From: Lingula anatina
Taxonomy: Eukaryota > Brachiopoda > Lingulata > Lingulida > Lingulidae
DNA length: 62,000 nucleotides
Reading direction: 5' to 3'
NCBI RefSeq assembly: GCF_001039355.2
Contig: NW_019775514.1
Coordinates: forward strand, 1 to 62,000
Every line of letters starts with the position of its first letter. Within the stretch, counting starts at the first letter, position 1. Below the pieces are notes generated by a model that saw only the letters and a program-made list of their open reading frames with translations, made no database searches and was not told the origin of the DNA. The position numbers and the translations under genes were made by a program. This document shows positions 47,101 to 58,537 of the stretch, one piece after another.

Positions 47101-50100
47101 GAAACATGGTGATTCTCATTTCAAGTAAGATCCAGTATCATATTAAATTTTTTCATTATCCCAATTAAAACAACTGGCTGAATCAAAACATTGACTAAGA
47201 TATCCTCATTTTTTTTTTTTGTTTTTTCAATAACCAACACGACTTGATACATAACATCATTTTTAGACCAATAAAAAGGAAAAAATAGGAATTTTCTCTA
47301 GAAAATAGGAAAAAATAGGAAGATGCCAAAAAATAGGAAAAAATAGGAACTTGGCACCCTGCAAATAATAAAGAAATTGGTGCCCTGTCTTGAATTGTTT
47401 TTCATGCAAGGTGCATATCCTGAAACATTTTAAATACAGATTAGAAATTTTTAAATTATCTAATGTCCTTTCAGGTGAAAACATTACAGATGTATGCAGG
47501 CAAGCTACCCTCTGGGAAAAAACTCTCCAAAGCAGACCAGTTCGTTGTCCATCTAGCCACTGACATTCCTGACTACCGACTCTTGCTGCACTCCCTGCTT
47601 TTCATAGCGGAATACCCATCAAAATTTGAAAAGCTGAAGCATGTGCTTGTTGCTATGGTTACGTCTTGTAAAACTTTGATGCAGGGGGATGGACTCCGAT
47701 GCATTCTTAGAAGAATTTTGGACATTGGGAACTTCATGAACCATGTAAATATACTATTGGATAATTATTTTTTAAAGTATAAAAGTAATTATTTGTACAA
47801 GTAGCTTTGATAATTATTTAGTTTAATGAAAACATTGAATCTAAAACTAAACAGTAGCCCATTTTTGTTATGGGTATAAGTAAAATCGTGGGTTCAGTAT
47901 GATAGATTTGACTGTTAACATTATAAGTTTGTTAAATCAACTCTTTAATAAAAATCCATTTGCTGGTTAAAGAAATACATGGAATTAGTGTTAATAGTTC
48001 TTTTTCCATTTGTTATGTTGAAGGGCAATGCACTTGGTCAGTGTAAAGGTTTCCAGGTGTCCAGCCTGTCTAAACTGGGCACCGTACGTTCCAGTGAACC
48101 ATGTTATACCTTGCTCCACCATGTGGTCAAACTAACCCCCGAGGAAGAACTGACCAAACTGCTGGACAGACTGCCACTTCTTCAAGCAGCAGCTAGGTAG
48201 ATTGGAATGTTATTGATTGAAAATATGTTATGAACATTTATGGGAAATCACATATTTGATATTATGTATACAAGTGACACATTTTCATTGAGTTTTAAAG
48301 AGAGCATTTTTATCTTAAATGTGCTCACTGTATTTTATGAATAATCCACTTTTTTTATTTATTTGTTCATAAGTTGATTAATCTACTTTTAATTTTGCTT
48401 CCTACAGGCTATGAGCATTGCTGTAGATTATGACTTACGATTACCTATTTGTTGTTCACTGTTATTCCAGCATGCCTCTGGCAGAAGTGAGAACCCAGTT
48501 TAACAGCTTGAACAATGAGCTGACCTCTCTCTTACCGCAGCTGTCTTCATCATCTCCATTGCTACAGCAAAGATTTGAACCCTTCCTTGTGGTAAGAAGT
48601 CTTGAGAAATTGAGAAATATCTAGAAAAAATTAGAAAAATCTGCCTGAGGAACCTTTAGCAAAATATAAGGCCAGCTGCAAATTTGCTGCAACATTGGTG
48701 CTTACTGCAATTCCTTCTTGCAAATTTGCAGCAAATCTGTGGCAATATGACTGCAAATTTTTCATTTTGCTAAGGGTAAGCTAAATTATTCCTTTAGTAT
48801 CACTGACAAGGAAAAGACAATAAAATGGCTTTTCAAATAATAACTAAATGCAATAAATATTTTTCAGTAAAGATGTTCTAATTTTCAACCATTCCAGAGT
48901 GTGCGCCAGCAGTTTGGTCAGCTTCAGAGGAGTGTGATAGAACTGAAGATCCTGGGCTCCCAGCTGGCAGAGTACCTGTGTGAAAACCCCAGCATCTTTG
49001 ACCTCCATGTCTGCTTCAAACACCTGCAGCAGTTTTCTGGCAGCGTCAAGAGGTGTATGTTGGTAAGGATGGGTTTTCATTTGAAATCTTAATTATATGG
49101 TGCCTATATTGAAAAACTTTTTTTTTTTCATTTTAGAATAAAAGCATAATCTACTATGTGCAAGTGATGGATGTCTTTGAATTTTATCTTCCCTTTTGAA
49201 AAAAGTCTTATAAGATCCTAAAGGATTGTATAAGAAATTGACCCAATTTCTTATAGGATCCTATAGGACTTGTCAGGGTTTGTGGTATAAGTTTCTAAAG
49301 TAATGGAGAATTATAATATGCATTAACCCCCCGAAAAATAAAATAAGTATAAAATAAATAAATAAAAAAGGAAGAAAGAAAATAGATAAATAGAATAAGA
49401 CAAATGATCTCAGATTTTTGATAAGGTGCTTCTATTTAAATGTGACAGGATAATGAGCAGAACAGTGGTATCAAAGCCATGGCTGAGAAGAGACAGGCAC
49501 AGCTGAAGGAGAAAACCATGACCAGGAGACTGGCCAAAACCCTGGGGACCAAGAATGGTATGCCATACTTGAAATTTTTAGAATTATGTATTGTTACTCC
49601 ATTCAGCAGTTGAGTCACTCCAATAGTCAATTATGGGGTATGCCCAAAAAGAGAAAAAACAAAACAGATGTTACCTGAAAGAAACACTGTGAAATGGTTT
49701 ATTAATGGTCCGTTTATCTAGTGGTAGTTATGCTACAGGATCTTTAGCTGTAAAATCTAAACAAGAGCACAACATAATCTTTTTCTAGCTATAGAAATTT
49801 CATTGGTGTTATTTCTGACTGCCGACATTCCAGATGCCAACTCAACAGTAATAGATAATGGATCTGGCTACGGTGGAGTCCTAGACTTTCTACTGCTGGA
49901 GATTCACCAGGGAAACTTTCACCCGAAATTGAGGACCCTGCACTGTGTTCTCTCACCAGTTGCCTCGCCCATCATGGCTGACAACACATTGATGATCAGT
50001 GAGATTGCCAAGACGGAGAATGAATCTAGGCGGAAGAGATTTGAGGACCTATCAGTCAGAGGCATTGGTATGTATGAGTTGCTTTATGTGCTCTAGTATG

Positions 50101-51563
50101 TTAAATAATTTAGACTGGGTTCCCATCCATAGATCGTTATAACAGGATCGGTCCATCTCCATGGGGTTTCTCTCTAAATTGCTCTCAGCTCAAGTGGCTT
50201 AGATGTCTGGAACGCCTACTAAAGCTGCTAAACAATAGTTAATTACCCCTTATCAGCTTCAGTAGGCGTGACAGACATCTAATCTGCTTAAGTTAATTGC
50301 AATTAAGCGAGAACCCCCTTGGTGATAGTTCGCTCTAAAGTTAGTACGATAGGGTCTGGGAATGATCTCTTAGATAGTCGTGTGTTTGGGGGGATTTCTG
50401 AATATCAGTGCAAACCTGCTTGCATCTTTGTTTGTGTTTGCACATATTTTCAGTGTACAAAAATAGCATTTTTCTTTTCTTTTAATTTTTTTCTAAATTT
50501 GAAAACAAATGACCAGAGTTAAATAATATTTAATATATTATGTTTAGTATATGTAATCATTGTGATTCCTTTCCTTTCAGACAAAGAAGTATTGACCTTC
50601 CAAAATGACATCACTCTGGTGCCTCCACCCAAGCCAGCCAGGTCCAAGGTGAGTGAAGCAGACTGTCTCTATGACGTCAGAACCTCCAGTAGGCGCCATA
50701 GCTTCAGCGACGTTCAGCTCGATGTGTCAGCCATTGATGGAAAACGTCTCAGTCGGATAGAACTTCACCTTGGCGGAGATGAATTTTGCCCTAGCTTCCC
50801 AGAAAGTGCAAGCATCCTTGCCCCATTGAATTTGGAATGCCCTAAGTCAAGCAGCCCATTTGGTAAATGCCACATCCCAGAGCAAATGGAGGAAGAGCCA
50901 GTTGAAAAGCCTAACAAAAGGAGGTCATCATTTGGGATTCTGGGAAAGCTCTATGGTGCCATGAAGAAGACGAAGCAGAGTAGTCAGGCGAAAAGTGGGG
51001 AAGGAAAGACCAATCAAAAGAAGGGAAAATCTTCGAAGAGTCCAGAAGACCAAAACGTAGGAGCGTTCTCCAGACTTCCACAGAGACGATCTGGAAGATT
51101 CACCAAAAACAATTCTGCAGAGAGAGCAGCAGTCACTGAATCCATGAAAAGCCCACTTCAGGTCTTAAGGAAGCAGGGCTACAGTGGGAAGATAAGAGAA
51201 GGGGCTGTCTTGAGTAACCCTAATGTGGTGCCCCCTGGTATGGTGATCAAGCGAGGCTACAGAGCAAGCGTGGACAGTAGCGCTGAAAGCGAGAGGAACA
51301 TGGGTCTCAAACAGAGAGACGTTAATGCAGGTGCAGCTCCCCAACAGCCACAGCCAAGGAGACAGCTATTAAAACCTGGAGAAATACACTTCAACCCAAG
51401 ATCACAGCAAGACATTAAGAAGCAGGTGGTGGGAGTCCAGCATAAAGGAAAGGAAAATACCGAGATGGGTACCAATCCAGCCATTAGTGCTAGCATAGTG
51501 GAAAAGAGATATGCACTGAGGGCATATCAGAGGTTTAGAGCAGAGCGAGCAGATGCCCAGTAA
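39235..51563 (+). CDS. INF2: Inverted formin 2-like protein, FH1-less
   Basis: The start ATG is at 39257 in exon 39235-39466. Further exons: 39985-40129, 40558-40673, 42118-42277, 42504-42577, 42969-43076, 43301-43380, 43685-44088, 44238-44344, 45116-45280, 47475-47744, 48024-48196, 48471-48591, 48898-49062, 49449-49557, 49834-50067, 50581-51563. Every junction is phase-correct and the sum is 1207 codons plus stop (human about 1249). Residues about 10-300 match the INF2 GBD/FH3 armadillo region (TWLQEFLELGGLDSLLEAL, VRKQVFEILAVTCVHS). Residues about 415-780 are FH2 (MKTLNW, then GNFMNHGNALGQCKGFQVSS). A WH2/DAD-like helix follows (GVLDFLLLEIHQGNF, about 816-830), then a basic low-complexity tail. 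INF2 nucleates and severs actin filaments at ER, mitochondria and Golgi. The usual proline-rich FH1 before FH2 is absent. Exons 2 and 3 occur twice in the assembly, in frame. Confidence 0.92.
39841..41937 (+). repeat. 1049-bp direct duplication joined at a single N
   Basis: 39841-40888 and 40890-41937 are the same sequence, differing by eye only in a poly-T run (12 versus 10). They carry formin exons 2 and 3 (39985-40129/40558-40673 and 41034-41178/41607-41722). A lone N at 40889 sits exactly at the joint, and normal intron sequence continues after the second copy. This points to an unmerged contig overlap and not a biological duplication. Confidence 0.85.
42657..42736. repeat. (TA)n microsatellite
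   Basis: About 40 TA dinucleotides, followed by A-rich sequence, in a formin intron. Confidence 0.95.
44099..44137. repeat. (CT)n microsatellite at an exon donor
   Basis: The run begins 10 nt after the donor of the exon ending at 44088, followed by CACACA and GAGAGA. Confidence 0.9.
44853..45061. mobile_element. Fold-back MITE (GATCGATC family)
   Basis: The arms carry TTTTAGATCGATCTATCCCC and GGTCGATCTAGTTGGATCG. GGGGAGTCTCACTAGATTAC and GGGTAATTAACTT mark the centre. It closely resembles, in reverse, the copy at 58311-58537. It lies in a formin intron and ends about 55 bp before the next exon. Confidence 0.65.
45585..47365. mobile_element. Pearl-type array flanked by AATAGGAAAA tracts, in formin intron
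   Basis: 46090-46940 is the reverse complement of the pearl-type units at the start of the window (46360 TGGTTTTCCATTAATGGTCA; 46420 TGATGCAATATTACAT) and, further right, of the units at 8534-9180 (ATTCATCAGTTCTGCAAG near 46945). On each side, at 45585-45680 and 47276-47350, are direct tracts rich in AAAATAGGAAAAAATAGGAA. No hairpin or trinucleotide end survives. The copy is old and sits in the large intron between exons 45116-45280 and 47475-47744. Confidence 0.6.
50113..50366. mobile_element. Fold-back MITE (GATCGATC family)
   Basis: It begins GACTGGGTTCCCATCCATAG and ends TAGGGTCTGGGAAT. The inner arms GGCGTTCC-type/GCCTACTAAAGCTGCTAA and TTATCAGCTTCAGTAGGCGT are inverses around a TTAATTACCCC centre. 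It lies in a formin intron and is closely related to the copy at 57279. Confidence 0.7.
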
Positions 51564-53480
51564 CTTGAGGAGGGGGGGGGGGGGAGCAGAGAATGGTAAC
51601 AGCTGAAGCAGAGAACTGTTTCCTTTCTTGAAGGGGAAAAGGTGTAGAAATAATTGTTAAAAATGCAAATTCAGGCCCTGTGGAGCTGGGTGTATTAGAA
51701 TGGCTGTTAGTCTTTGTTCTTTGAAAATTATGCACTTACAAATTGGAAGAAGATAGAAAGGAGTTTGTAATGATTTAGGAGATAACCAAAAATCTTTTCA
51801 TTCGACTTACGAGAAAGATCATTCAGAACTGCACATTTTTCTCCACAAAGATATAATTGCATAAGATGACCAATGATAATGTGAAGTAACTTGCAACAAA
51901 GAAATGACCTTTTTTTTTATTTGACTAAAAATTACACCATGCTTTTCTTCCAATAAAACAATCTAGTCTGCACAAATATATAAACAAGTATCTAGCAACG
52001 TGGTTAATGTTTACTGCTGCAAAGACACTGCCTCCATGTTTATGTAATGTCTTTGTTGTTGCCATAGTAAAAGATAAGTTAAATTGTCTCATCTGCAACC
52101 ATTTTTGTCCACAAAACTTCTCAGTTTGTAATAATTTAGCATAACTGCAGGTAGATTCTATCATTTAATTTCTGGTGCTGGGTGCTCTTAGTACACATTG
52201 ATTGTGATGTTTTCATGATTGTTTTTTATTCATAAAATGTCACAATTGTGGTATAACAAATCACATGCTGTCAGTGTTATCTGTGAAATTTTGACAAATT
52301 TATACTGTCGCATTGCAATGTTTACCTCTGTCGTTAGACTTGTAGTCAAGTTTCTTTTGGATTCAGAAAACAAATGATCTCACGTAATGTCTAATGCCTA
52401 CATAGTACTTTTTATTATTTAAAGTAGGGTACGCACAGATTGTCTCAATAATCAAACTATGTATATTGAAATTTTCAAAAATCTTTTATTGGATTTTTTG
52501 TATTTAGACAGTTATCACTTTAAATTAATTTAAAAGCAATTTAATGGGAAAATATATAAACGCAATTCAACAGATAATATTAATATTTTTTTAAAAATTA
52601 ATTAGACTTGACTTTAATTGAAAGAAAAAATGTGACTAAGATTACACATTTCTGCTCAAGGAATTGGTTTTATATGTATATATGTTTTTATGTGTGCAAT
52701 GTTGCTTTGAACTTGTGTGAATGTTATGAACATTCTGTGCTTTTTTTACTAGGATTTTTACGTTGAATTTTTGCAATAATGTATATATTATATATTTTTT
52801 CTTTGTAAACTTTTGACATAACATCATCTTGACCATAAGACAAAAATTGTTTTGATGCATTTCAGCTTTTGAGTGTTCCAAATATTATTGGAATGATTTT
52901 CCTTTTTCAGGATGTAAAACACTGAATTTACTGAGAATCTTTTCTCTTTTCTACTTTCCCCTCTTAAAAGTGCTTTTGTTTTGAACAAAATTGAATTTAT
53001 TTTTCTTATATGCAGAGCTTAGCCATGATGGATATGTTGTGATTTTTTCATTTTGATGGCTATTTTCCCTTTTTTGAGCTTAAATGACTAGTTAAATTTA
53101 GTTATTAGTAAGATTGTGTAAAAACTTGGCCTCGACACTTTTTCTGATTGTGCAATGCTTTCTTAAAATTTTGATTTCTTTACAATTAAAAGTAAAATAA
53201 GACTTGCAATCATTGTGAATTTTCCATATATTATAAATCACTTTATAAAGAGTAATTAAGAAGAATTAAGGTTTTGTCACTAATAAGGTCTTGTGATTTT
53301 ATTTATTTATTTATCTATAATTTTTTGTATAACAGTTACCTTATAGCTACTTCACGCATGGGGTGATGGTCCAGGCAACATGACTGGCAATCATAATTTA
53401 TGTCATTTCATCTCTAAATAATGTAATTCAATGCCATTCAACGGATGATATTCACAATAAAAATGCTTTGCTTGCTTCTG
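51564..53480 (+). other. Formin 3' UTR with polyadenylation signals
   Basis: Non-coding sequence after the TAA at 51561-51563. AATAAA occurs at 51952-51957 and 53456-53461, so short (about 0.4 kb) and long (about 1.9 kb) 3' UTRs are possible. A poly-G run lies at 51571-51583. The rest is AU-rich. Confidence 0.5.
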
Positions 53481-55685
53481 ATTTTTACTTGTTATTTCTT
53501 GCTTTGTGAACATGGACCCATGAGCGACACCAGTCAAAGATGTTTGAAATTATGTATTTTTTTAATTGTTATTTTCAAAATTTCATTTCATATAGCTTCA
53601 GTTATTTAGACTTATGATGCAACTTCTTGTGGAACTTGGGCTACATGTTAGGCAATGACAGAAAAAGTTTCAAAGGGCCTCCTAAATTAGACAATATCAG
53701 ATATCCTATAACCTTTATGGAATTAGAAATTAAATTTCAACAAATTCTGCAGGCATTTATCACTTTAGAGATATTTTTATCTCTGGTCTTTCACAGCAAA
53801 TACAAAACCCGGGTGTTCACACAAAGGCTGCCAGTGAAGCCTGACCTCATTCAAGCTAGTCTATTATGCCTGGTTACATTCAGGTTCTGTACCAAAATAT
53901 ATATTGAATGTTCAAGATATGAGGACTAAGGTACAAATTTCACATTTACATAGAGCCTGTGTTTTTTTCAAAAACTACGAGTTCAGGTTCCACATATGAA
54001 GGTGCAAATTTCAAGTCTGAAAGGTATAATTTACACATTGGTTTCCTGCAATGTCCAATATTTTGAAGGGTATTAAGTACTAGTGACAAAGTAGTAGACT
54101 TAATGCAGGTCTAATTTTACCGAGTAACAAAGAAGACACTTATTTGTGAAGGTGAGTTTTTTTTTATCACCATAAGGTGTAAAGCTTGTTTAACAGTCAG
54201 CTTTTCAGTTTTTTTTCTATTAAATCACCTTCATTGCTAAAAGCAGGGTAACTTCTGTATGATTCAGCCATAAGTACCAACTCCATAATAACGGCATTTT
54301 TCTTGAAATGGAAATACTGCAGACTTTCACATACATTTTCTCGATTATATATGATTAATTTTTTTTTAGAATTATCTGCGTCATCAATCTTGAACGTCTA
54401 GGTGTAAAGTTACATTATTTTGTTAACTTGGCACATTCTTTGCTTCTTGTTTCCTTCCTGATTTGTGTGATTACTGAAGTTCACCTTTTTGTCCTGGCCT
54501 CAGAATTCTAATCAATAAACACTTGCTACAATATCAAATTAAATGTTATTTTTCTGATCAGATTTCATTTCACACTGTGGCACTGACGCATGCTGATTTG
54601 GAATTATCGTGCAGTGTTAGTCTTGGTGCATTTAGGGCAAAATATTGGATGTAAAGCAAAACAAGATAATATAATAATAATGACTTGACAAAAATGATTT
54701 GAGACAGAAGTTAGTGCAGTATAACAGCACACCATATTTTAATCAGTGGGTGGCCCTGTGACCTATGATGGTAAGGAAACAATGGATAAAGGGGGGGGGG
54801 GGGATCTACAGACTGAGATTATCTCTGATTTAACATATCACACCTAACCCAACAATTGTGATTCTTAATACATTTCCACATAAAAAAGGAATTCCCTCAT
54901 TTAAGGGGACCATTTTACATGCAATAATGAAATTTTTATGATTAAAAACATTATACACTATACAACAAAGATTTGTATAGACTGTGATATCATTATTAGA
55001 GAAAATTTATTGCACAGACTGTAATAATTTTGAACACACAAGTGAGAAGGAATTTTGTTTTGTTTGTTTTTTATCCTAAAAAAAGCAAGAGTTAAAAAAA
55101 ATTAGAGAAATACATTTGTAGACATTTGCCATATAATTGTTAATGGATTTTGATTGTTCTCATTTTTAAAAATATCTCACCAACTAGTTTATTTTAATAA
55201 AAGGACTTAAGAGTACAGCTGCTGCAGTATGCTGCGCTCGAGTATTATGACCCTTTTCCCCAGCCTTGTACTAGTTCACTTGTAGAGACATTTAGATATT
55301 CATGACATTCTGAAAATGCAAATCTGTTGAATGCCACTGCTTTACATCACGTGGTACATGTGCTGCGATATGTTTGATGGAAGCTATTTGAACTATTGAT
55401 TGTAATTAAATGAGGGACCAGCGTATCGATTAGAGTTTGCTCCCTAGCAGCCATGACTTGACTGATAAACTCGGCAAATAAAAGAACAAAGCTACAGCAA
55501 ACAGGGCACCTTTTACTGAATGGAAGCATCATGTACGTGTATACAACAGGTGCTTTACAAGGTCTGACAGCAAAACCCTTTATCCAGTGTTGACTATATA
55601 CCTTGCTATCATTGTACTGTTAGCAACCAGAGATGATGGTGTGTGTAGTTGGGATTTAACCAAGATCAGCCTGAGGTGTTTGTTC
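53481..55685. other. No recognisable gene
   Basis: AT-rich intergenic sequence. The 100-codon frame at 53627-53929 has no motif or splice context. A poly-G run lies at 54790-54803. Confidence 0.5.
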
Positions 55686-55695
55686 CTTGTAAGCA

Positions 55696-56474
55696 AACAC
55701 TGTGGAGGGGAGACGGGTTCGCTCTTTTCCCTGGGACACCCAGAGGCGATCCACTCCATTCTTGACGCGGGTTTTGAGTTTGGTCACCAGGCCGGAAAAA
55801 ATCATCCCCTGCTCAGGTGAAATCTGTTTTTGTGATTGTTTTCTGTTGATGTAATGAAGCAATTGGCGTGGATCAAATGTTGACTTATCCACTATGCCCC
55901 AGGTTAAATATATGACCCCAGAGTGAAGTTACAGAAAACAAGTTATTGCAACGGGGGTGTTAAGGAGTTTGTATCACACAAAGGCCTGTGGATTACCAAA
56001 ACCTCAAAGTAAAATCCATCTCATTCACTGATGAGCTGATGTTACACAAAATTGCCCATTTTCAGGCGTCAACCAGAAGTTTGTTGTTGGATTATTGGAT
56101 CTGGGCATTCTAAAGGAGATCAAGGTCTCTCATTTTCAATAATAACAGCTATTTTCTTTCATGAGTTGATGAGTTGGTAATGCCAAGGAAAACAAAAAGA
56201 ACTGACCTTTCAAACAAGGATTAATACCAAATGTCGACTGGATTTGCTGCAAGACCACAAAAGCAAAAGAAAGGTCAAGAAGCTGGAAGCTAATGAGAAA
56301 TCATGAAAGCTTGTAGATAAAACACTTGGAAGGTTTTTTTTTTCATTGCATACCATATTTCAGGCAGCTGGAGGACAGCTATAATACCAACCTTCTGACA
56401 AGGGGATCACTGCTAGATTTTTTAGAGCCTGGTCATTCCAGTCTACAACAGCTAAAGAAGGGGTGTTTTTTAAG
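55696..56474 (+). CDS. Unidentified gene, two consecutive exons
   Basis: The first exon ends at 55816 (CTCAG/GTGAAA) and, from about 55696, encodes KHCGGETGSLFSLGHPEAIH, then SILDAGFEFGHQAGKNHPLL. The second, 56364-56474 (TTTCAG/G to TTTAAG/GTAAGA), encodes QLEDSYNTNLLTRGSLLDFL, then EPGHSSLQQLKKGCFL. The two join in phase across an Arg codon. GC content exceeds the flanks. The residue pattern suggests a helical-repeat protein, but I do not recognise the family. Further exons were not found before or after. The minus strand is also open over 55656-55892, so orientation rests on the phase match. Confidence 0.45.
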
Positions 56475-57278
56475 GTAAGATTAAAACCAACCAATTCAAG
56501 TTTCAGTGCAAAAAATGTTTATGTTTCCTCCATTCTCCCTACAACACTGTTACACTGTCACATATATCACAAGGCATACAATTGACAAGACAAACGCCAG
56601 ATATACATGTAGAAGGTTTGTAGACAATTTAACTTTCAGTGCAACAATGGGGTTCTCTAAGATCATTGGCATTTATTAAAATTTTAAATAAAATTATGGC
56701 TGTCAATCACCATTAGGGTGAGGCATGTTAGTCAGATGCTTAAAACATTTTACGGACTGTGTATAAAATACAGTAGAAGCAATTTTTTTTACTTGGCAAA
56801 AGTATCTTTTATTTGTGCAACAAGCGTGCTAAGTGAGATTCATGGCTGTGAATGATTGACGTATCACCCTGTTTTTATTTAAGTCCAGGCATCACTGAAA
56901 TCAATTTTTTATTTTAAAATGGTGAATGTTTATGTGTAATGCTGTAAAAACTGTCACTGTGTCTGTCAATCAAGTAAGCCACCCACAATGACCCTGTCTC
57001 TGCACTGTTAGTCCCGGACCACCAAGGCTAAGGCTGACCATTAAACTGTCAAAGATTGAAATGTAGGAGAATTATTTACTGACTCTTCAGTTCAGGGGTT
57101 AAAAATGGCCCTGACTGACCTTAAAACTGTCAAAAACTGAAATGTAGGAGAATTATTTACTGACAGTTGGGCTTAGGGGTTAAAAATGAAATTTATCAAA
57201 ATGTATACTTTCTTAAGCAATTAGGGTAAAATTTTACTGGCAGCTGTTGTTACTACCTCTGACAGCATATGGTAAGTT
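56475..57278. other. Intron or intergenic; short tandem duplication
   Basis: A local 82-bp-period duplication occurs at about 57033-57190 (CTGACC...AAACTGTCAAA...GAATTATTTACTGAC...GGGGTTAAAAATG twice). No coding signal. Confidence 0.5.
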
Positions 57279-57511
57279 AGACTGGGTTCCTATACCTAGA
57301 TCGATCAAACTGGATCAATCCATCTCCAAAGGGTTTCTCACTAAATTGCTTTCAGCTTAAGTCACTTAGATGTCTGGCATATGCCTACTGAAGCTGCTAA
57401 ACAATATAGTTGATTACCCCCTAACAGCTTCAGTTGATTGCAATTTGGCGAGAATCCCCTTGGAGATAGATCGATCCACAGTTAGTACGATGGGGTCTGG
57501 GAATGGTCCCT
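57279..57511. mobile_element. Fold-back MITE (GATCGATC family)
   Basis: It starts GACTGGGTTCCTATACCTAG and ends GATGGGGTCTGGGAATG. GATCGATCAAACTGGATC at the left mirrors GATAGATCGATCCACAG at the right, with a TTGATTACCCCC centre and GCTTCAGT/ACTGAAGC arms. It is the best-preserved copy after 58311. Confidence 0.7.
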
Positions 57512-58310
57512 TATAAGCATTCCCAAAAACTTTTAAAAATATGGCATTTTGTTGAGCTAGGGTACAAAGATGTCACTGTGGGGGCAAAGTTCATCAATTA
57601 TTTACATTCCAGACATTTGAGATATAAACTTTTCTTTGCCACCCACACCTGTTTTTTACTTGAATGTGATGACTTAATTCTAAATTCCACTCAACAAAAT
57701 CTAATATAAAAAACAGATTTTATTTATTTTTTATTTAGTGCTATATTTGAAGAAGTCAACCTTCAAGACATTTCCTTTTCTGCATTGTGTGGGTGACGTA
57801 AATGTCACCACAAAAACAGAAGTTCGTTTACATTTATTTTTATTGCTACCATGTGAATGAGAAAGTTGTGTTAGTGTAGTGATGTCAAAAATTCATTTTT
57901 GTGATGTATTTTTGGAACTCTCAGTCACGTTAATGGAGAGCAGAATTTCACAGCTTCTCAGATTTACCATCAGCATTCATCACGCTATAGGTTGTAATGC
58001 TTCACCTGCTTTTCTTTCTTATAATGTAGAGTCACCTGCTGGTTACCCAACCAGAAACTAGAAAGAAGAAAAAAGAAAAAACTGAAAAGAAAAACAGCTT
58101 GTGATACATGTGATACCTCACAGGCAGTGGATAGATATTATATGGTAAGTCATTTTGTTAAAGAGAAAGTTAATATGGTGTTTGATACAAAACGTAGCTT
58201 AATCAAATGTCTTCAACACTACCAGTGCTTGCCAACCATGTATTTAGTTAGCATAATACTAATCCCATTCACTCTGTGTTAATTGGTATTGGCGAGAAAC
58301 CAAGCACTGT
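57512..58310. other. No recognisable gene
   Basis: AT-rich; small plus-strand frames at 57503-57709 and 57879-58061 lack recognisable motifs. Confidence 0.5.
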
Positions 58311-58537
58311 TAGGGTGCTTTCCCAGAGATTTAGATCGATCTAAAGATTAAGATTTAGATCGACCTAACTCCCTGGGGGTTCACGCTAAATTGCAGTCAG
58401 CCAAGCGGGCACCATAGTTAATTACCCCTTTACAGCTTTTAGTAGGCGGGACAGATGCTTAAGCCGGCCAAGCTGACAGTAATCTAGTGAGACTCCCCAC
58501 AGGGATAGATCGATCTAAAAATCTATGGAAATGGGGT
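58311..58537. mobile_element. Fold-back MITE (GATCGATC family)
   Basis: The left arm AGATTTAGATCGATCTAAAG, continuing through CTCCCTGGGGGTTCACGCTA, is mirrored by AGGGATAGATCGATCTAAAA at the right, with the arms extending about 90 bp to a TTAATTACCCC centre. It has no coding capacity. It is the reverse-oriented relative of 44853-45061. Confidence 0.7.

Noticed and set aside
53627-53929. 100-codon open frame in the formin downstream region
   Set aside because: No recognisable motif, AT-rich codon use, and located in ordinary intergenic sequence.
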